Shown here: positions 28,505 through 38,059 of the stretch, piece after piece | Position numbering within the stretch: the first letter of the stretch is position 1 | How the letters are laid out: every line of letters starts with the position of its first letter | Assembly (NCBI GenBank): GCA_963811895.1 | Contig: CAWETE010000004.1 | Coordinates: 980,028-1,044,027, forward strand | Source: DASSUW01 sp963811895 | GTDB lineage: Bacteria > Actinomycetota > Thermoleophilia > Solirubrobacterales > Solirubrobacteraceae | Direction of reading: 5' to 3' | Length of the DNA: 64,000 nucleotides | Notes under the pieces: generated by a model | Database searches by the model: none | Told to the model about the DNA's origin: nothing | What the model saw: the letters and a program-made list of their open reading frames with translations, nothing else | Program-made: the position numbers and the translations under genes

Positions 28505-29493
28505 GCCACCTCCAGGTCGCGCTTGAACGCCCGGTACCAGACGGCGACCCAGACGAGCATCGCCAGCATCAGCAGCACCGAGACCGCGCTGCCGTAGCCG
28601 AACAGGTTGTTGGAGAACGACTGCCGGACGATCAGCGTCATCATCAGGTCCGCGTCCGGCCCGGGATTGGTCCCGAACATCACGTACGGGATCGCGAACT
28701 GGTAGGCGGAGTAGATGACGCCGAACAGCAGCTGGACCGCGATCAGCGGGCGCAGCAGCGGCAGCGTGATGTAGCGGAAGCGCTGGAACGGGCCGGCGCC
28801 GTCGATCGCCGCCGCCTCGTGCAGCTCCTGCGGCATCGCCTGCAGGCCCGCGAGGAAGATCAGCATCGCGAACGGCAGCCCGCGCCAGATGCTCGGGATG
28901 ATGATCGCCCACAGCGAGTTCTCGCCGATCAGCCACACGGGCCGGTCGCCGAGCAGGCCCGTGTAGTCGACGAGGACCTTGTTGATGATCCCGACGTCGC
29001 TCTGCCACATGAACTGCCAGAGCACCGCGACGACGAAGCTCGGCACGATCCACGGCGTGAGCATCAGCGTGCGGATCGACCTTGATCCCGCGCATCGGCC
29101 GGTTCAGCAGCAGCGCCACGGCGAGCCCGCCGCCGAGCGTGCCCAGCCACGGTCCAGAACGTGTAGACGAGCGTGTTCTGGACGGCGCCCGTGAACCCGC
29201 TGCGCAGCGGGTTGTCGGCGTCGAAGAGGATCGAGTCGGTAGTTCTCGAACCCGGCCCACGGCGCGTCGAACAGCTGCGCGAACGTGAAGGTGTTCAGGT
29301 TCTTGAACGAGAGGTAGACGCCGCCGAGCATCGGCAGCAGGTGCACGAGCACCATGAAGACGACGGCGGGCGCGACGAGGCCGATGATCAGCCGGCGGCG
29401 CGAGCGCTTGCAGCGAGCTCGAGCCGCCGGCGCCGCGGCTCGGCGATCAGCCTGCGCGGCGGGCGCCGGCTCGGTGGGCGTGATGGTGCTCAT
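28501..29493 (-). CDS. Sugar ABC permease, MalF type (frame broken)
   Basis: About 330 residues. A long basic N terminus is followed by LIIGLVAPAVVFMVLVHLLPMLGGVYLSF, LNRPMRGIK, TLMLTPWIVPSFVVAVLWQFMW and the EAA loop MPQELHEAAAIDGAGPFQRF. The C-terminal part (29064-28501) is intact. Breaks near 29245, 29155 and 29080. It partners the MalG-type permease directly downstream. ATG 29493 lies 60 bp after the binding-protein stop. Confidence 0.88.
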
Positions 29494-29552
29494 GGTGCAG
29501 AGACGGACGGGCGGGGCGGCGGCACGCCCCGCCCGTCCGGAGGAGGGTCCTG

Positions 29553-30930
29553 CTAGCCGGCTCTGGGCCAGCAGGCCGTCGGCCTCCTTGGCCGCCTCGT
29601 CGAGCTGCTTCTGGACGCTCGGCCTCGAGTAGCTCGCCCTTGGCCGCCTCGTCGAGGATCGTTCCCGAAGCGGCCCTTGTAGGCGTTCTCGATCTGCGCC
29701 CACTGCGGGATCGGCGAGTACGTCCGACCCTGCTGGATCGCCTGGTAGACGGCCTCGTAGTTGGCGCCGTTGGACTCGCCGACCGCCTTCTGCGGCTCCA
29801 CGCGCGCGGGGAACATGCCCAGCAGCTTCGCGTAGTCGGTCTGGACCTGATCCTGCGAGAGGTACTTCATGACCTCCCAGGCCTCGTTCTTGTGCTGCGA
29901 GGACTTGAACATCATCAGGTTCGAGCCGCCGACGAACGTGTAACGCGTCGCCGTTCGGGCCGGCCGGCATCGGCGCGAGCGCGACGTTCTTGCGCGCCGC
30001 CGGCACCCAGTTGGTGTCGTCGGTGCGCTCGCGCCGACGGCGAGCACCCACGGGCCGCCGATCCAGACCGCGATCTTGCCGCCCTTGAACTGGTTCTCGA
30101 CCTGCGTGCCGTCACGCTCGAGCTGGCTCTTGTCGGCCAGGCCGTCGTTGACCAGGTCGGCGAAGAACTCCACGCCCTGGACGGCCTCCGGCGAGTTGAT
30201 CGTCGACTGCGTGTTGTCCTCGGATGAGCTCCGCGCCACCGGCGTCCCACACGAACGGCATCACGTGGTGGACGAGGTCGAACGCCTTCTTGCCGGGCGT
30301 GCCGAACGGCTGGATGCCCGGGACCTTGTCCTTGATCGCCTGCAGCGTGGCGCGGAAGTCGTCCCAGGTCGGCGAACGCGGTCGCAGGATCGACGCCGGC
30401 CTTCTCGAGGACGTCCTTGCGGTAGTAGATCGACGCGTGCCTCGGTGAACCACGGCACCGCCCACGTGCCGTCCTGGCCGACCACCTGCGGTGGTCTTCC
30501 ACACGCCGTCGGGGTAGGCGCCGGAGCCGCCGACGTCCTCGACGCGGTCGTTCAGGTCCTCGAACCCGCCGAGCGCGGCGAAGAACGGGACCTGCGTGGT
30601 GCCGGCCTGCGTGATGTCCGGGCCTTCGCCGGAGACCGCCGCGTTGCGGATGCGGTCGAGCTGGACGCCCCAGTCGACGACCTCGACGTCGACCTTGATG
30701 CCGGTCTTCTCGGTGAACGGCTTCGAGCGACGCCTCCATGTCCTCCTGCGGCTGCGGACCGTTGGGCATGATCCACAGCTTCACCGTCGTGCCGGGCTTG
30801 ATCTCCGACTTGGCGGCCGGTGTTGCCGCTCGACTGGCTGTCCGTCGTCGTCCCCGCCGCAGCCCGAGTACACCAGGGCCCCGACGAGAACGGCTGCGAT
30901 CGCGAGCAGGATCGCGTACCTACTGCGCAC
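29553..30930 (-). CDS. Sugar-binding lipoprotein of the ABC transporter (frame broken)
   Basis: About 458 residues. A signal peptide (RYAILLAIAAVLVGALVYSGC) ends in a lipobox Cys. Mature landmarks: VKLWIMPNGPQPQEDME, AFDLVHHVMPFVWDAGG, NSPEAVQGVEFFADLVNDGL, GGKIAVWIGGPWVLAVG, TFVGGSNLMMFKSSQHKNEAWEVMKYLS, as in family 1 solute-binding proteins. GTG 30930 has a strong GGAGGAG ribosome-binding site 5 bp upstream. Breaks at about 30820, 30725, 30505, 30440, 30370, 30220, 30025, 29945 and 29615. It is the first gene of the operon and has a LacI-type operator 17 bp upstream of the start. Confidence 0.9.
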
Positions 30931-30946
30931 GATCTCTCCTCCTTCT

Positions 30947-30962
30947 CCAAAAACGGTTTCGG
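30947..30962. promoter_or_regulatory. LacI-type operator upstream of the sugar-binding protein gene
   Basis: CCAAAAACGGTTTCGG, an imperfect palindrome around a central CG, with half sites CCAAAAAC and CCGAAACC. It matches the operator in front of the lacI gene (32064-32079). A TAATAC hexamer just upstream could be the -10 element, placing the operator at the transcription start. Confidence 0.65.
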
Positions 30963-31009
30963 TATTACGCCTGGCACTGCGTCGGGAACCTCTGCGCTGC
31001 GGTCACCCC

Positions 31010-32061
31010 CTAGGTCGCTGCCCGCGGTCGAGTGGAGCCGCGCCGGATGAGCTCCACGGGACAGGACCGTGGACGGCTGCGACGGCATCCTGCTCGCCAT
31101 CGATCAGGCGCATGAGCGCCGCGCCCGCGGCGCTCACCGAGGCCGGCCTTGTCCTGGCGGACCGTCGTCAGCGGCGGGTTCATGTGGTCGGCGAGCTGGA
31201 TGTCGTCGAAGCCGATGACCGAGACGTCGGCCGGCACGTTAGGCCGGCGTCGCCGGCCGCGCGGATCGCGCCCAGGGCCATCATGTCCGACGCGGCGAAC
31301 ACCGCTGTGGGCGGCTCGTCGAGGGAGAGCAGGTCGGCCATCGCGCGGCGGCCGCTCTCCACGTAGAAGTCTCCGTAGGCGACGTACTCGTCGCGGTAGG
31401 CGAGCCCGGTCGCCTGCAGCGCCTGGCGGTAGCCGCGCAGGCGGTCGGCGCCCGGGCGCTTCTCCAGCAGGCCGGTGATCGTGGCGATGCGGCGGTGCCC
31501 GAGGCTGTGCAGGTAGCGCACGGCTTTGGCGGCGCCGTCGGTGTTGTCGCAGATCACGAAGGTGGTGGCGGGCCCGTCGAGCTCGACGTCGACGCCGACC
31601 GTCGGGAGCTCGGAGCGGACCAGCCGGCGCACTTCCGGGTCCTCGGGGTCCGCGCCCATGAGCGACCGCGCCCTCGACGTCGTGGTGGCGGGCAGCGCTT
31701 GAGGTAGGCGTGGCTGCCGTAGCCGTTGCCGGGATGCTCGGAGGCGAACAGCAGCAGGTCGTAGCCCGCCGGCGCCGATCGAGTTCTTGAGCCCGACGAG
31801 CACCTCGTGGAAGAACGGGTGCTGCAGGTCGGGGTGGCCTTCGCCGGTCTCGAGGAAGACGCCGATCACGTGGCTGCGCTGCGTCTTGAGGCTGCGCGCG
31901 GCGGCGGCCGGCGTGTAGTCGAGCTCGCGGGCAAGGCGCATGATGCGCTCGCGCGTCTCGGGGTTGACGTCCGCGTAGCCGTTCAGCGCACGCGAGACCG
32001 TGCCGATCGAGACGCCACTGGCTCGTGCCAACTGCCGGATGGTGACTCTCTCTTCGCTCAT
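31010..32061 (-). CDS. LacI-family transcriptional regulator (frame broken)
   Basis: About 350 residues from ATG 32061. N-terminal LacI helix-turn-helix and hinge: VTIRQLARASGVSIGTVSRALNGYADVNPETRERIMRLARELDYTPAAAARSL. The periplasmic-binding-like sensor domain includes RSHVIGVFLE, VICDNTDGAAKAVRYLHSLGHRRIATITG and VSVIGFDDIQLADHMNPPLTTVRQD. Breaks near 31770, 31670, 31235 and 31140. It is transcribed in the same direction as the ABC operon just downstream. Matching operators in front of both units indicate repression of the transporter operon and of itself. Confidence 0.92.
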
Positions 32062-32063
32062 CT

Positions 32064-32123
32064 CCGAAAACGGTTTTGGTAACCGTTGCGGAAGTGTATT
32101 CACAGGTGGGGCGGTCTTGTCAA
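32064..32123 (-). promoter_or_regulatory. lacI promoter with autoregulatory operator
   Basis: On the minus strand, TTGACA (32123-32118), a 17-bp spacer and AATACA (32100-32095) form a sigma-70-type promoter. CCGAAAACGGTTTTGG at 32064-32079 is a 16-bp near-palindrome downstream of the start site, next to the lacI ATG. The -35 box overlaps the 3' end of the M24 peptidase gene. Confidence 0.7.
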
Positions 32124-33190
32124 GAGACGATCTGCAATTCGTGCGGTGAATCGTTGAGGCGGCGCCCGCCGGCCTCGGTCACCGTCACGATGTCCTCGAT
32201 CCGCACGCCGAAGGAGCCGGGCACGTAGATCCCCGGCTCGATCGAGAAGCACATGCCCGGCCGCAGCGGCTGCGTCTCGCCCTCGACGATGTACGGCGGC
32301 TCGTGCACGGTGACGCCGATCCCGTGGCCGGTGCGGTGCGTGAACAGCTCGCCGTAGCCCGCATCCCCGATCACCACGCGCGCCGCGCGGTCGACGTCCT
32401 GGCAGGCCGCGCCCGGCCGCACGGCCTCGAAGCCGGCCTGCTGCGCCGCCCGCACGACCTCGTAGACGCGCAGGTGCTCCTCGCGTCGGCTCGCCCACGT
32501 GCACGGTGCGCGTGGTGTCCGACCCGTAGCCGTCGAACGTGCCGCCGAAGTCCATGACCACCGCGTCGCCCAGCTCGATCACGCGCTCCCCCGCCCCGTG
32601 GTGCGGGTTGGCGCCGTTCGGGCCCGACCCGACGATCGTGAAGTCGGCGCTCGCGTGGCCGTGGTGGAGCAGCAGCCGCGCGAGGTCGCCGGCCACGTCG
32701 ACCTCCCTACGACCGGCGAACGGACGGTCAGCACGTCGGCGAACGTCGCGTCCGCCGCGGCGCCGGCGGCAGCCAGACGCGCCAGCTCGTCGGCGTCCTT
32801 GATCGCCCGCAGCAGCGGCAGCGCCGCGGTCATCGACGCGAACGAGCTGTCCGGCAGCGCCTCCTGCAGCGGGAACACGTGCAGCGCCCAGCAGGCATCC
32901 GAGACCGCCCAGCGGCCGGGACCGATGACGTCCGCGGCGAGCGCGTACGGGTCCTGGCCGTCGGACCACTCGAGGAACTCCACATCGGCGCCCTCGGCGT
33001 CGGGGCGCTCGAAGCCCGGCAGGACGAGGACGGGATCGCGGCCCGCGGCGACGACGAGCAGCGTGAGGCGCTCGGTCACCTCGTTCGGCGTGTAGCCGGT
33101 CAGGTACAGCAGGTCGGGGCCGGGGGCGACGAGCAGGCCGGCGAGCCCGGCCTCGTCCGCCGCGGCGGCGGCGCGTGCGATGCGTGTCAC
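32120..33190 (-). CDS. M24-family Xaa-Pro aminopeptidase/dipeptidase (frame broken)
   Basis: About 357 residues. N-terminal creatinase-like domain (LLVAPGPDLLYLTGYTPNEV) and a C-terminal pita-bread domain with all five metal ligands visible: two Asp in VMDFGGTFDGYGSDTTRTVH, His in THRTGHGIGVTVHEPP, Glu in FSIEPGIYV and Glu in GVRIEDIVTVTE. It removes residues from proline-containing peptides in the cytoplasm. GTG 33190 follows the M20 peptidase stop by 4 bp, so the two peptidases form an operon. Breaks near 32710 and 32485. Confidence 0.9.
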
Positions 33191-33194
33191 GCGG

Positions 33195-34624
33195 TCAGGG
33201 TGACACGGCGGCGACCTCGCGGAGGACACGCGTGAGCATGTCCGTGCCCTGCTCGAGGCCGGCGATCGGCACGCGCTCGTCGTTGCCGTGCATGCGCATC
33301 AGATCGGCGTGCGAGATCGGGTACGGGTAGACGCCGTAGACCGGGATGCCCTTCTGGCGCCACGGAGGCGTCGGTGCCCGCCTCGAACAGCTCGGGCGTC
33401 ACGCGCACGCCCGGCCACTGCGCCTTGGCCTGCTTGACGACGCTGTTCCACAGGTCGGTGCCCGTCTTCGACGCCGGCAGCTCCGCGCGCTCGTCGAAGC
33501 CGTCGAGCGTCTCCTTCTTTGGTCGCCGGCGGCGTGACCACCGGCTCGATCTGCACGCGCCGGTCGGCGACGACCTTCTTCATGCGCCGGATCAGCGGGC
33601 GCGGGTGCGTGCCCGGGAGCATGCGCATGTTCACGGTCGCCTCGGCGGTGCCCGGCAGCACGTTCGCGCGGAACCCGCCGTCGACGATCGTCGGGACGAA
33701 GATGTCGCGGGCGATGCCGTCGAACAGCTCGCCGAACTTGCGGCGCTGCAGCGCGTTCGCCACCGCGGCGCTCTCGGTCTTGTTCAGCCGCCGCAGCAGC
33801 TTGCCGGTCCGCCCGCCGAACGCATTGGCCCACGTGCGGAAGTAGCGCTTCGCGACCGGGGTGATCCGCGGCGGCGCGTTGTAGTGCTCGAGGCGGTTCA
33901 AAGCGCGCACGAGCCGGCGGAGCGCGCTGTCGGGCAGCGGCCGCGAGCTGTGGGTCGACGTCCCGCGCGTGCGCAGCGTGACCGACAGCGAGTTCTTGTC
34001 GATCGTCGTGATCCCCATCAGGCGCGGCTTGCCGCCGGCGCCCTTGAAGATCCAGCCGCCCTCGTTGAGCGACACGCCCGCGTCGATCTTGTCCCAGTGG
34101 TTGTCGGCCAGCCAGCGCGTGCCGTAGCTGCCGCCCTCCTCGTCGGCCTCGGCGAGCAGGATCACGTCGCGCTTGAGCGGGACCTTCGCGCGGGCCAGCC
34201 GCATCGCGGCGACGGTGAACGCGGCGAGGCCGCCCTTGAAGTCGAGCGAGCCGCGGCCGTACAGGTAGCCGCCGTTGCTGATGCCGGCGAACGGGTCGAC
34301 GCTCCACAGCTCGGGCTCGACGCCGACCGTGTCCTCGTGCCCGGCGAGCAGCACCGGCTTCGCGGTCGGATTGGCGGCGCGCAGGCGCGCCACCAGGTGC
34401 GCCTTGCCGGGCGTGGGCGTCTGGATGATGTCGACCTGGAAGCCGAGCGCGCGGAGCCGCGGCGCCAGCAGGTTGGCGATCTGGCCCTCGTTGCCCGGCG
34501 GGTTCGAGGTGTTCACGCGCACGAGCTCGCGCGCCAGCGCGGTCACCTCGCTGTCCTGCGCCTGCGCCGCAGGCGCGGCCATGAGGCCCGCCACCACTAG
34601 GATCGCCGCCATCCTGCCCGCCAC
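33195..34624 (-). CDS. Secreted M20-family metallopeptidase (frame broken at the 3' end)
   Basis: About 475 residues. Signal peptide at about 5-23 (MAAILVVAGLMAAPAAQAQ). Catalytic domain with the first metal His/Asp in LLAGHEDTVG, the bridging Asp in GRGSLDFKGGLAAF and the catalytic Glu pair in LAEADEEGGSYGT; dimerisation domain TSTHSSRPLP; C-terminal His-containing PISHADLMRMHGNDERV. It is probably an exported carboxypeptidase or amidase. Breaks near 33525 and 33360. GTG 34624 or ATG 34612 may be used. The stop lies 4 bp before the M24 peptidase start. Confidence 0.9.
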
Positions 34625-34653
34625 GCCAAGCGACTACCCAGCGTCGTAAGTCC

Positions 34654-35688
34654 GTGAACACGCCGATCATCGACGGCCACAACGACGTCCTCAGCCATCT
34701 CTACGAGACGGCCCAGCCGGATGACGCGCTGCTGCGCGAGGACACCGCGACGATCACGGTGCCGCGCGCGAAGGCCGGCGGCGTGGCCGCCGGGCTGTTC
34801 GCCGTGCTGCCGCCGGCGCCTTCGTGGGACATGACGCGGACGCCCGGCGGCTACGAGATCGAGATGGCGCCGGCCGTGCCGTGGGAGGAGTCGGCGCGCA
34901 GCATCGGCATGCAGGGCGCGCGGCTGTTCCGTCTGCTCGACGCCTGCGACGGACACGTCCGGCTGATCCGCGACGCCGCCGACCTCGACGCCTGCCTGGC
35001 CGGCGAGGCCCTCGGCATCGTGTTCCACTTCGAGGGCGCGGAGGCGATCGACACCGACCTCGACGCGCTCGACGTCTGGTACGCGGCCGGCCTGCGCTCC
35101 GTCGGCCTCGTCTGGAGCCGGCCGAACGCGTTCGCGCACGGCGTCCCGTTCCGGTTCCCGTCGTCGCCCGACACCGGGCCCGGCCTCACCGAGGCGGGTA
35201 CGAGGCTCGTGCGGCGCTGCGCCGAGCGCGGCATCGCGATCGACCTCAGCCACCTCAACGAGAAGGGGTTCTGGGACGTGGCGCGCACGCTCGACGGCCC
35301 GCTGATCGCGTCGCACTCGGGCGCCCACGCGCTGTGCACCTACTCGCGCAACCTCACCGACGCCCAGCTCGACGCGATCAAGGCGTCGGACGGCCTCGTC
35401 GGCATCAACTTCGACGTCGGGTCGCTGCGCGAGGACGGTGGCGACGATGCGAACACGCCGCTGTCGCGGATCGCCGAACACGCCCGCTACGTGGCCGACC
35501 GCATCGGGGTCGACCACGTCGCCTTCGGCTCGGACTTCGACGGCGCGACGATGCCCGCCGAGCTGCCCGACGCGTCGGCCTACCCGCGCGTCCTCGCCGC
35601 CCTCGAAGCGATCGGCTTCGAGAGCGACGAGGTGGCGCGCATCGCGTCCGGCAACTGGCGCCGGGTGCTCGCGGCCGCCTGGCGCTAG
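34654..35688 (+). CDS. Membrane dipeptidase, M19 family
   Basis: Intact 344-residue zinc dipeptidase of the renal dipeptidase type. Metal ligands: IIDGHNDV near the N terminus, Glu in VFHFEGAEAI, His in IDLSHLNEKGFWD and His in LIASHSGAHAL, and Asp in VAFGSDFDGA. Bacterial members hydrolyse dipeptides, including D-amino acid dipeptides. No signal peptide. GTG 34654 diverges from the M20 gene with only 29 bp between, so the promoters must overlap. Together with M20 and M24 genes it makes a local peptide-degradation cluster. Confidence 0.93.
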   Translation: MNTPIIDGHNDVLSHLYETAQPDDALLREDTATITVPRAKAGGVAAGLFAVLPPAPSWDMTRTPGGYEIEMAPAVPWEESARSIGMQGARLFRLLDACDGHVRLIRDAADLDACLAGEALGIVFHFEGAEAIDTDLDALDVWYAAGLRSVGLVWSRPNAFAHGVPFRFPSSPDTGPGLTEAGTRLVRRCAERGIAIDLSHLNEKGFWDVARTLDGPLIASHSGAHALCTYSRNLTDAQLDAIKASDGLVGINFDVGSLREDGGDDANTPLSRIAEHARYVADRIGVDHVAFGSDFDGATMPAELPDASAYPRVLAALEAIGFESDEVARIASGNWRRVLAAAWR

Positions 35689-37223
35689 ACGCGCGGCGGG
35701 TCTTCCGCGCATAACCCGGAGCTGCGGTGCCGACCCGGATGCCGGGTGCCGGAGGCGCGGGCCGGGCCCACCGGAATGCGTGGAAGCCCGGCGTGCGTCC
35801 ACCGCTCGGCGAGGCGCCCGCGGATCGCGAGCGCCGCGGAGCCGGCGATGAGCAGGCCCAGCGCGGCGAGACCGGCCGAGACCGCGATCGCGGGGCGGAA
35901 CGCGTCCATCATCTCGGTGGGGCCGACCGAGCTGACGATCGCGCTCACGATCGCCAGGCCCACGGCGCCGCCGACCTGGAACGACGTGTTGACGAGGCCC
36001 GAGGCGAGGCCCTGCTCGTGGTCGGCCACGCCGGCCACGGCCTGCACGTTGAGCGCCGGGTACATCAGCGCGAACCCGCCGCCGAGGAACAGCATCGTCG
36101 GCAGCATCAGGCCGAGGAACGTCGGCGAGTCGTCGAACCGCAGGAACAGCAGGTAGCCGATGAGCAGCGACAGCGTGCCCGCGGCGATGATCCGCTGCGT
36201 GCCGAAGCGGTCCATCAGCCCGGCGAGCCGCGGCGAGAAGATCGCCACGAGCAGGCCGGCCGGCAGGAACGCCAGCGCGGTCTCGATCGCCGACCAGCCG
36301 TGCAGCGTCTGCAGGTACAGCGTGCCGACGAACTGGAAGCCGAAGTAGCTCCCGAACAGGATCATGCCGCCCAGGTTCGCCCGTACGAGCGGGCCGGAGC
36401 GCAGGATGCCGAGCCGCACCAGCGGCTGCGGCGTGCGCCGCTCGATCGTCACGAACAGCGCCAGCAGCGCGGCCACGATCGCGAACGACGCGATCGTCGT
36501 CGCCGAGCTCCAGCCCGTCTCCGGCGCCTCGACGACGGTGCGCACGAGCAGGAGCATCGCCGCGGTGACCGTGACGGCACCCGCGATGTCGTACTTGCGC
36601 GGGCCGATCGCCGGCAGGTCGCGCGGGATCACCCGCGGGGCGACGAGCAGGATGGCGAGCGCGAACGGCACGGGAAGCAGGAACGTCCAGCGCCAGCCGA
36701 GCTCGGTGAGCAGCCCGCCGAAGACGAGCCCCATCGAGAAGCCGGAGGCGCCGGTCGCCGTGTAGATGGCCAACGCGCGGTTGCGGTTGTGGCCCTCGCT
36801 GAAGGTGGTGGTGATGATCGACAGGCCGGCCGGCGCGGTGAACGCCGCGCTCATGCCCTTGAGCAGGCGCGTGATCACGAGCAGCGTGCCGTCGTTCACG
36901 AGCCCGCCGATCGCCGAGGCGACGACGAACACCGAGAGCGCGGCGATCAGCACGCGCTTGCGGCCGAGCATGTCGGCCGCGCGACCACCGAGCAGCAGCA
37001 GCCCGCCGTAGCCCAGCACGTAGCCGGAGACAACCCACTGGAGCTGCGACGTGGTCAGGCCGAGATCGGCCTGGATCGACGGGAGCGCGACGCCGACCAT
37101 CGAGACGTCGAGGCCGTCGAGGAAGAGGACGCCGCACAGCACGGCGAGGAGCGCCCAGGTGCGGGCGTCCCAGCCGGGGGAGGTGCCGACGGCGGTGCTG
37201 GGAGAGGAACGCATTCGAGGCAT
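35685..37223 (-). CDS. MFS drug-efflux transporter, DHA2 (14-helix) type
   Basis: 512 residues in one frame from ATG 37223. Motif A-like GYGGLLLLGGRAADMLGRKRV between helices 2 and 3, motif C-like GASGFSMGLVFGGLLTELGWRW in helix 5, and about 14 membrane segments identify a proton-driven multidrug exporter of the EmrB/QacA group. A MarR-family regulator diverges 81 bp away, the standard arrangement for an efflux pump and its repressor. The last 4 bp overlap the end of the convergent dipeptidase gene. Confidence 0.92.
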   Translation of the reverse strand: MPRMRSSPSTAVGTSPGWDARTWALLAVLCGVLFLDGLDVSMVGVALPSIQADLGLTTSQLQWVVSGYVLGYGGLLLLGGRAADMLGRKRVLIAALSVFVVASAIGGLVNDGTLLVITRLLKGMSAAFTAPAGLSIITTTFSEGHNRNRALAIYTATGASGFSMGLVFGGLLTELGWRWTFLLPVPFALAILLVAPRVIPRDLPAIGPRKYDIAGAVTVTAAMLLLVRTVVEAPETGWSSATTIASFAIVAALLALFVTIERRTPQPLVRLGILRSGPLVRANLGGMILFGSYFGFQFVGTLYLQTLHGWSAIETALAFLPAGLLVAIFSPRLAGLMDRFGTQRIIAAGTLSLLIGYLLFLRFDDSPTFLGLMLPTMLFLGGGFALMYPALNVQAVAGVADHEQGLASGLVNTSFQVGGAVGLAIVSAIVSSVGPTEMMDAFRPAIAVSAGLAALGLLIAGSAALAIRGRLAERWTHAGLPRIPVGPARASGTRHPGRHRSSGLCAEDPPRV

Positions 37224-37304
37224 ACTACATGCAGTTGCAAAGATTTCTTCGTCACATTTTGTGAATTCAATAATTGTTCGCGCTTGGTATAATTGCCGCT
37301 CGAG
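37224..37304 (+). promoter_or_regulatory. AT-rich marR/MFS divergent promoter region
   Basis: 81 bp, much richer in A/T than the surrounding genome. A perfect TATAAT (37288-37293) lies 12 bp before the marR start; the -35 hexamer is weak. Short dyads (TGCAGTTGCA near 37230, GTGAATTCAATAATTG near 37261) are candidate MarR binding sites controlling both genes. Confidence 0.5.
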
Positions 37305-37670
37305 ATGACCGACACCGCGCTTGTGGAGACCTGGCGAGATCTGATGGATCGCTACGCCCGCGCGGTCGGTTCGCTGGAGCGCCGCCTCGAGGAGGAGCAC
37401 GGCCTCGGCGTCAGCGAGTACGAGGTGCTCGAGCGGCTCGCCGAGGGCCCGGATGACCAGAGGCGCATGCAGGACCTCGCATGCGCGGTGCATCTCAGCC
37501 AGAGCGCGCTCTCGCGCGTGGTCGGCCGCCTGGAGGCCGACGGGCTGGTGACCCGCGGCATGTGTCCCACGGACCGCCGCGGCATCTTCGCCTGCCTGAC
37601 CGACGCAGGGCGCGCGCGGTACGACGCGGCGCGGCCGACGCACCGCAGCGTGCTGGCTGAAACCCTGTAG
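37305..37670 (+). CDS. MarR-family transcriptional regulator
   Basis: 121-residue winged-helix regulator: GVSEYEVLERLAEGP, MQDLACAVHLSQSALSRVVGRLEADGLVTR (recognition helix) and the wing DRRGIFACLTDAGRARYDAARPTHR. ATG 37305 sits just after a TATAAT box and is nearly leaderless. Divergent from an MFS exporter, which it probably represses. The VOC gene begins 3 bp after its stop, so the two are co-transcribed. Confidence 0.92.
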   Translation: MTDTALVETWRDLMDRYARAVGSLERRLEEEHGLGVSEYEVLERLAEGPDDQRRMQDLACAVHLSQSALSRVVGRLEADGLVTRGMCPTDRRGIFACLTDAGRARYDAARPTHRSVLAETL

Positions 37671-37672
37671 CG

Positions 37673-38056
37673 ATGCTCGACCACATAGGAGTGAACGTCT
37701 CCGACTACGAGTCGGCGAAGGCGTTCTACGTCGCCGCGCTGGCGCCGCTCGGCTACACGCTCGCGTTCGAGCCGATCGCCGGGGTCGGCGGCTTCTCGAT
37801 CGGGGACCGCGGATCGCAGGGCGCGTTCCCGTTCTGGATCGCCGAGGGCCGCGGCGCGCCGACCGTCGCGCACATCGCGTTCACGGCGCCCGACCGCGCG
37901 ACCGTCGACGCGTTCCACGCCGCCGCGCTCGCGGCCGGCGGGACGGACAACGGCGCGCCCGGCATCCGCGAGCTCTACCACCCCGACTACTACGGCGCCT
38001 ACGTCCTGACCGCCGACGGCGTGAACCTCGAGGCGGTCTGCCACCGGCCCGAGTGA
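37673..38056 (+). CDS. VOC-family (glyoxalase-like) protein
   Basis: 127 residues forming one vicinal-oxygen-chelate domain: LDHIGVNVSDYESAKAFYVAALAPLGY at the N terminus, APTVAHIAFTAPDRATVDAFHAAAL at the second beta-alpha module and YYGAYVLTADGVNLEAVCH with the terminal metal Glu. His4 and the late Glu are likely ligands. Substrate unknown; members include glyoxalases and antibiotic-resistance proteins, and linkage to marR and an efflux pump fits detoxification. Confidence 0.9.
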   Translation: MLDHIGVNVSDYESAKAFYVAALAPLGYTLAFEPIAGVGGFSIGDRGSQGAFPFWIAEGRGAPTVAHIAFTAPDRATVDAFHAAALAAGGTDNGAPGIRELYHPDYYGAYVLTADGVNLEAVCHRPE

Positions 38057-38059
38057 AGG

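Noticed and set aside
35727..37292. 521-residue plus-strand frame opposite the MFS gene
   Set aside because: Arg/Glu/His-rich antisense shadow of a convincing transporter with conserved motifs.
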